From Aeromonas caviae (GTDB lineage Bacteria > Pseudomonadota > Gammaproteobacteria > Enterobacterales > Aeromonadaceae), in the NCBI RefSeq assembly GCF_000819785.1, contig NZ_CDBK01000100.1, forward strand, positions 17,515-81,514: a stretch of DNA of 64,000 nt, in the 5' to 3' direction. Positions 60,787 to 64,000 of this stretch are shown here, piece by piece (position 1 is the first letter of the stretch; each line of letters opens with the position of its first letter). The notes under the pieces were generated by a model, which was not told the origin of the DNA, did not search any database, and worked only from the letters and a program-made list of their open reading frames with translations. Position numbers and translations under genes: made by a program.

Positions 60787-62589
60787 ATGCCGACCCTCGC
60801 CAGCATACATCTCTACCCCATCAAATCGACGGCAGGCATGCCGCTGGAGCGCGCCCGGGTGACCCAGGAGGGACTTGCCGGGGATCGCCGCTACATGGTG
60901 GTCAAACCGGATGGCACCTTTATCACCGCCCGCACCCATCCCCAGTTGCAGCAGGTGGTGGCCACCCCCGTCGAGGGAGGGCTGCAACTGCGCTATCCGG
61001 GTCTGCCCCCCCTTGCCCTCATGGAGGCGGCGTTCAGTCGCGCCCCTCAGCACACCGGTGTCTGGGGGGATCGCTTTACCGCCCTGCACACCGGGCCCGA
61101 CGCCGATGAGTGGCTGAGCCGCGTGGCGAGGGAGCCGGTGCGCCTGCTCTGGCTCGGGGAGGCATCCGATCGTTTTCGGGAGAAGACCGGCACCCGGGTG
61201 AGCTTTGCAGACGGCTACCCCTTGCTGCTCATCAGCCAGGCTTCCCTTGAGGATCTCAACCTGAGATCCGATGCCTTGCACCAGATGAGCCAGTTTCGTA
61301 CCAACCTGGTGGCGAGCGGCACCCGCCCCTTCGAAGAAGATGGCTGGAAGCGGATCCGCATCGGCGAGGTGGAGTTTCGGGTGGACAAGCCGTGCAGCCG
61401 CTGCATCATGACCACGGTGGAGGCAGGCTCGGAGCGCTTCAATGCCCTGAAAGAGCCGCTGGCCACCCTCACCCGCTACCGCCGTGGCGAAGATGGTGAG
61501 GTCTACTTCGGCCAGAATCTGGTGGCCCTGAACGAGGGGTGGATTGAGGCGGGCAGCGAGATCGAGGTGCTGGAGCGGGCCCGGGCGCCGGTCTACCCCA
61601 ACGCGGCCCCGAAAAAGCGGGAGCTGGTGTGCGTCGCCCGGGAACCCCTGGCCCGGGATCTGGAAACCTTCTGGTTCGAGGCCGCCGACGGCGAGCCCCT
61701 GCCCGACTACCTGCCTGGACAGCACCTGCCCATCAGCCTCGATATCAAAAACACACGGGTTCAGCGCCGCTACACCCTGAGCTCCACTCCGGAGCGGCCC
61801 GAGCGTTACAGCATCAGCGTCAAGAAGCTGGCCGATGGCCGCCTCTCCCCCTGGCTGCACCATGAGCTGAAAGTGGGCGACCGGTTGCTGGCCGCCCCCC
61901 CGGCCGGCGAGTTTCACTTAGGGTCCGAGCGCAGGCTGCTGCTGCTCTCGGCGGGATCCGGTGTCACCCCCATGCTCTCCATTGCCCGCACTCTGGCACT
62001 ACGGGGGGAGCTCGGTGACGTCCACTTCATGCACCTGTGTCGCAGCGAGGCAGACATTCCTGCCGCCAGCGAGCTGCACGCCATGGCGCAGCAGGGAATG
62101 ACCCTCACCCTGATCCTGAGCCAGCCTGACAAACACTGGCAGGGGCTCAGCGGCCGTCTGAATGACGATCACCTGGGCCGGATCCGGGATTTGCAGGAGC
62201 GGGAGGTGTTCATCTGCGGCCCCCACGGCTTCATGGCCGATGCAGCCAACCGGCTGACCGCCCTCGGCGTACCGGCCGGGCGCATCCGCCAGGAGAGCTT
62301 TGGCGGGGCCCTGCTCTCGGTGGCCCGCCCCCATCAGGCGGTGCAACTGCGTATCGGCGAGCGGGAGTTTGCGGGCAACAACCAGGGCACCGTGCTGGAT
62401 CAGGCCAACAAGCAGGGGGTAGAGCTGCCCTGGAGCTGCCGTGCCGGCATCTGCGGCAGTTGCAAGCAGACCCTGGTCTCGGGCGAGGTGGATCACCCCG
62501 ATGCCCCCGCCATCAGCGCCGCCGAGCGGGCCGAGGGCAAGATCCTCGCCTGCTGCGCCGTGCCCCTGACGGATCTGGTGATCAAATAG
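60787..62589 (+). CDS. MOSC domain - flavin reductase - 2Fe-2S ferredoxin fusion protein (YcbX-related)
   Basis: A 600-residue protein with three modules. Residues 1-270 form the YcbX-type beta-barrel plus MOSC molybdenum-cofactor domain, with IHLYPIKSTAGMPLERARVT, the Mo-binding Cys in VDKPCSRCIMTTVEAG near 202, and LNLRSDALHQMSQFRTNLV. Residues 275-500 are a ferredoxin-reductase domain, with RRYTLSSTPE for FAD, LLSAGSGVTPMLSI for NAD(P), and FICGPHGFMADA. Residues 515-600 are a plant-type ferredoxin with CRAGICGSCKQTLVSGEVDH and ACCAVP. E. coli YcbX has only MOSC and ferredoxin parts. The ATG at 60787 starts the YcbX-like sequence. It probably reduces N-hydroxylated compounds. Confidence 0.9.
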   Translation: MPTLASIHLYPIKSTAGMPLERARVTQEGLAGDRRYMVVKPDGTFITARTHPQLQQVVATPVEGGLQLRYPGLPPLALMEAAFSRAPQHTGVWGDRFTALHTGPDADEWLSRVAREPVRLLWLGEASDRFREKTGTRVSFADGYPLLLISQASLEDLNLRSDALHQMSQFRTNLVASGTRPFEEDGWKRIRIGEVEFRVDKPCSRCIMTTVEAGSERFNALKEPLATLTRYRRGEDGEVYFGQNLVALNEGWIEAGSEIEVLERARAPVYPNAAPKKRELVCVAREPLARDLETFWFEAADGEPLPDYLPGQHLPISLDIKNTRVQRRYTLSSTPERPERYSISVKKLADGRLSPWLHHELKVGDRLLAAPPAGEFHLGSERRLLLLSAGSGVTPMLSIARTLALRGELGDVHFMHLCRSEADIPAASELHAMAQQGMTLTLILSQPDKHWQGLSGRLNDDHLGRIRDLQEREVFICGPHGFMADAANRLTALGVPAGRIRQESFGGALLSVARPHQAVQLRIGEREFAGNNQGTVLDQANKQGVELPWSCRAGICGSCKQTLVSGEVDHPDAPAISAAERAEGKILACCAVPLTDLVIK

Positions 62590-62624
62590 GGTGATCGGGG
62601 GACAAAACCCCGTCCCCGGAATGC

Positions 62625-62652
62625 AAAACGGCTGCCCGAGGGCAGCCGTTTT
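62625..62652. terminator. Bidirectional terminator between the MOSC fusion gene and htpX
   Basis: A 13-bp perfect inverted repeat, aaaacggctgccc and its complement with a 2-base loop, lies between the convergent genes. Confidence 0.9.
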
Positions 62653-62669
62653 ATTTAGATGACTGGCTA

Positions 62670-63542
62670 TCAGCCACGCAGGGCGGCGATGCGCTGCTCG
62701 ATGGGCGGGTGGCTCATGAACAGCTCGCTCATGGAGCGCTTGCCGTTGATGCCGAACGCCATCATGGAACCCTCCATCTGCGGCTCGGCACCGCGGGCGA
62801 GACGCTGGAGCGCGGCAATCATCTTGTCGCGGCCGGCCAGCTTGGCGGCACCGGCGTCGGCACGGAACTCGCGCTGACGGCTGAACCACATGACGATGAT
62901 GGAGGCGAGCACGCCGAACACCATCTCCAGCACGAACACGGTGATCATGTAGGCGAAACCGCCGGTGCTGCTGCTCTCTTCCTCGTTGTTGGAGCTGAAG
63001 AAGTTGCTGATGACGCCAGCCACGATGCGGGCGAAGAACATCACGAAGGTGTTCACCACCCCCTGGATCAGGGTCAGGGTCACCATGTCGCCGTTGGCCA
63101 CGTGGCTCACCTCGTGGGCCAGCACGGCTTCCGCCTCGTCGCGGCTCATGCTGTAGAGCAGACCGGAGGAGACGGCGACGAGGGAGTCGTCACGGCGGGC
63201 ACCGGTGGCAAAGGCGTTCATCTCGGGGGAGTCGTAGATCCCCACTTCCGGCATCTTGATGCCAGCCTCACGGGCCTGACGGGCAACAGTGCTCACCAGC
63301 CAGTGCTCGGTCTCGTTGCGGGGCTGCTCGATGACCTGGACGCCATAGCTGCGCTTGGCCATCCACTTGGACATCAGCAAGGAGATAAAGGAACCCCCAA
63401 AACCGAACACGGCACAGAACACCAACAGACCGGAAATGCTGGACTTGTTGATCCCCAGAACCGAGAACAGGATATTGAGTACCACCCCCAGCACCAGCAT
63501 GACGGCCAGGTTGGTCACCAGGAATAGCATAATTCGCTTCAT
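62670..63542 (-). CDS. htpX: Protease HtpX
   Basis: Membrane zinc metalloprotease that degrades misfolded inner-membrane proteins, usually with FtsH and under Cpx stress control. The 290 residues (293 in E. coli) include two N-terminal helices ([20 protein letters not shown]), the active site [16 protein letters not shown] (HExxH near residue 140), two more helices at about 155-175 and 195-215, and the third zinc ligand region [30 protein letters not shown] sits directly upstream of the ATG at 63542. No CpxR box was searched for in detail. Confidence 0.96.
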   Translation of the reverse strand: MKRIMLFLVTNLAVMLVLGVVLNILFSVLGINKSSISGLLVFCAVFGFGGSFISLLMSKWMAKRSYGVQVIEQPRNETEHWLVSTVARQAREAGIKMPEVGIYDSPEMNAFATGARRDDSLVAVSSGLLYSMSRDEAEAVLAHEVSHVANGDMVTLTLIQGVVNTFVMFFARIVAGVISNFFSSNNEEESSSTGGFAYMITVFVLEMVFGVLASIIVMWFSRQREFRADAGAAKLAGRDKMIAALQRLARGAEPQMEGSMMAFGINGKRSMSELFMSHPPIEQRIAALRG

Positions 63543-63655
63543 ATTGACTCCTTGTGAGATATGGATGCATGGTTCGGGGCGCCCCAGGGGCGACCGATGC
63601 CACACTTGCCCCAGATAATAGACAGACTCGATGAATGTTTGCTGAATGTCTGGCC

Positions 63656-64000
63656 TCAGAGCAAGGGCGACACATCGAGACAGTGGTGCAAATCCACCTC
63701 ATTCACCGCGTCCACGAAGGGGAGTTCCCCCAGAAATGGGGCCGGCAACATGGCTTTCAAGGTGTCCAGGTTCTCCTCGTAGCGGCTCATGTGCGGATCC
63801 ACCCGGTTGATGACCCAGCCCGCCAGAGTCAACCCCTGCTGGCGAATGGCGCTGACGGTGAGCAGGGCATGGTTGAGGCAGCCCAGCCTGGCCCCCACCA
63901 CCAGGATCACCGGCAGCCGCTCCTGGGCGACCCACTCCGAGAGCAGACGCTGATGATCCAGCGGCAGGAACCAGCCCCCCGCCCCCTCGACGATCACGAG
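63656..64000 (-). CDS. bioD: Dethiobiotin synthetase (C-terminal part, truncated by window edge)
   Basis: The last step before biotin synthase: forms the ureido ring of dethiobiotin from DAPA using ATP and CO2. Only the C-terminal 114 residues are in the window. They start [20 protein letters not shown], carrying the VEGAGG phosphate/metal loop, then [20 protein letters not shown] and [20 protein letters not shown], all typical of BioD. The N-terminus with the P-loop lies beyond 64000; the GTG at 63997 is internal, not a start. It lies upstream of htpX on the same strand with a 113-base gap. Confidence 0.9.
   Translation of the reverse strand, partial: LVIVEGAGGWFLPLDHQRLLSEWVAQERLPVILVVGARLGCLNHALLTVSAIRQQGLTLAGWVINRVDPHMSRYEENLDTLKAMLPAPFLGELPFVDAVNEVDLHHCLDVSPLL

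Overview
The window is a compact, GC-rich gammaproteobacterial chromosome segment and fits Aeromonas best. I base this on the gene set and order (seqA-pgm, ybfF-DUF2788-ybfE-fldA-fur, glnS-chitobiase-nagE/nagBAC, yebC-aspS/yecE-cmoAB, htpX-bioD), the strong G/C preference at third codon positions, and a phosphoethanolamine transferase that reads very like the Aeromonas/MCR-3 lineage. No species-level marker is visible. There are no rRNA or tRNA genes, insertion sequences, prophage genes or CRISPR arrays.

Left part (1-15.7 kb): the outer-membrane assembly pair tamA-tamB (tamB runs off the left edge), a small membrane protein, ppiC, then a tightly packed + strand operon resembling E. coli ynjABCDF. 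This operon carries a large fusion of a DedA/VTT membrane domain to a disulfide oxidoreductase between ynjA and ynjB, and has no ynjE. Then come mltB and a divergent PecS/PecM-like pair (MarR regulator and DMT exporter) with two matching 18-bp operators.

Central part (15.7-36 kb): core housekeeping genes (pgm, seqA, ybfF, ybfE, fldA, fur, glnS) lead into an amino-sugar/chitin regulon. A chitobiase and the GlcNAc PTS permease nagE are divergent from nagBAC. The shared promoter region holds two NagC-like operators about 92 bp apart with a CRP site between them, which is the looping architecture known from E. coli. Next is eptA with a consensus PmrA box, a degenerate repeat derived from the 3' end of yebC, then yebC and aspS.

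Right part (36-64 kb): yecE; cmoAB behind a long, structured leader; a three-gene cluster of a retropepsin-like lipoprotein, an inactive transglutaminase/7TM protein and an ATP-grasp ligase-like protein; oxyR; an NlpC/P60 lipoprotein; a TetR-controlled aldehyde/alcohol dehydrogenase operon with a palindromic operator; cysM; SulP and MATE transporters; ydcH; an operon of pyruvate:flavodoxin oxidoreductase with a GltD-like NAD(P)H oxidoreductase behind a near-perfect FNR box; a 600-residue MOSC/flavin reductase/2Fe-2S fusion; htpX; and the C-terminal part of bioD at the right edge.

The least understood units are the ynj-type operon with its VTT-oxidoreductase fusion, the protease/transglutaminase/ligase trio, and the cmoAB leader RNA. 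All functional calls come from reading motifs and recalling families. No database search was run.
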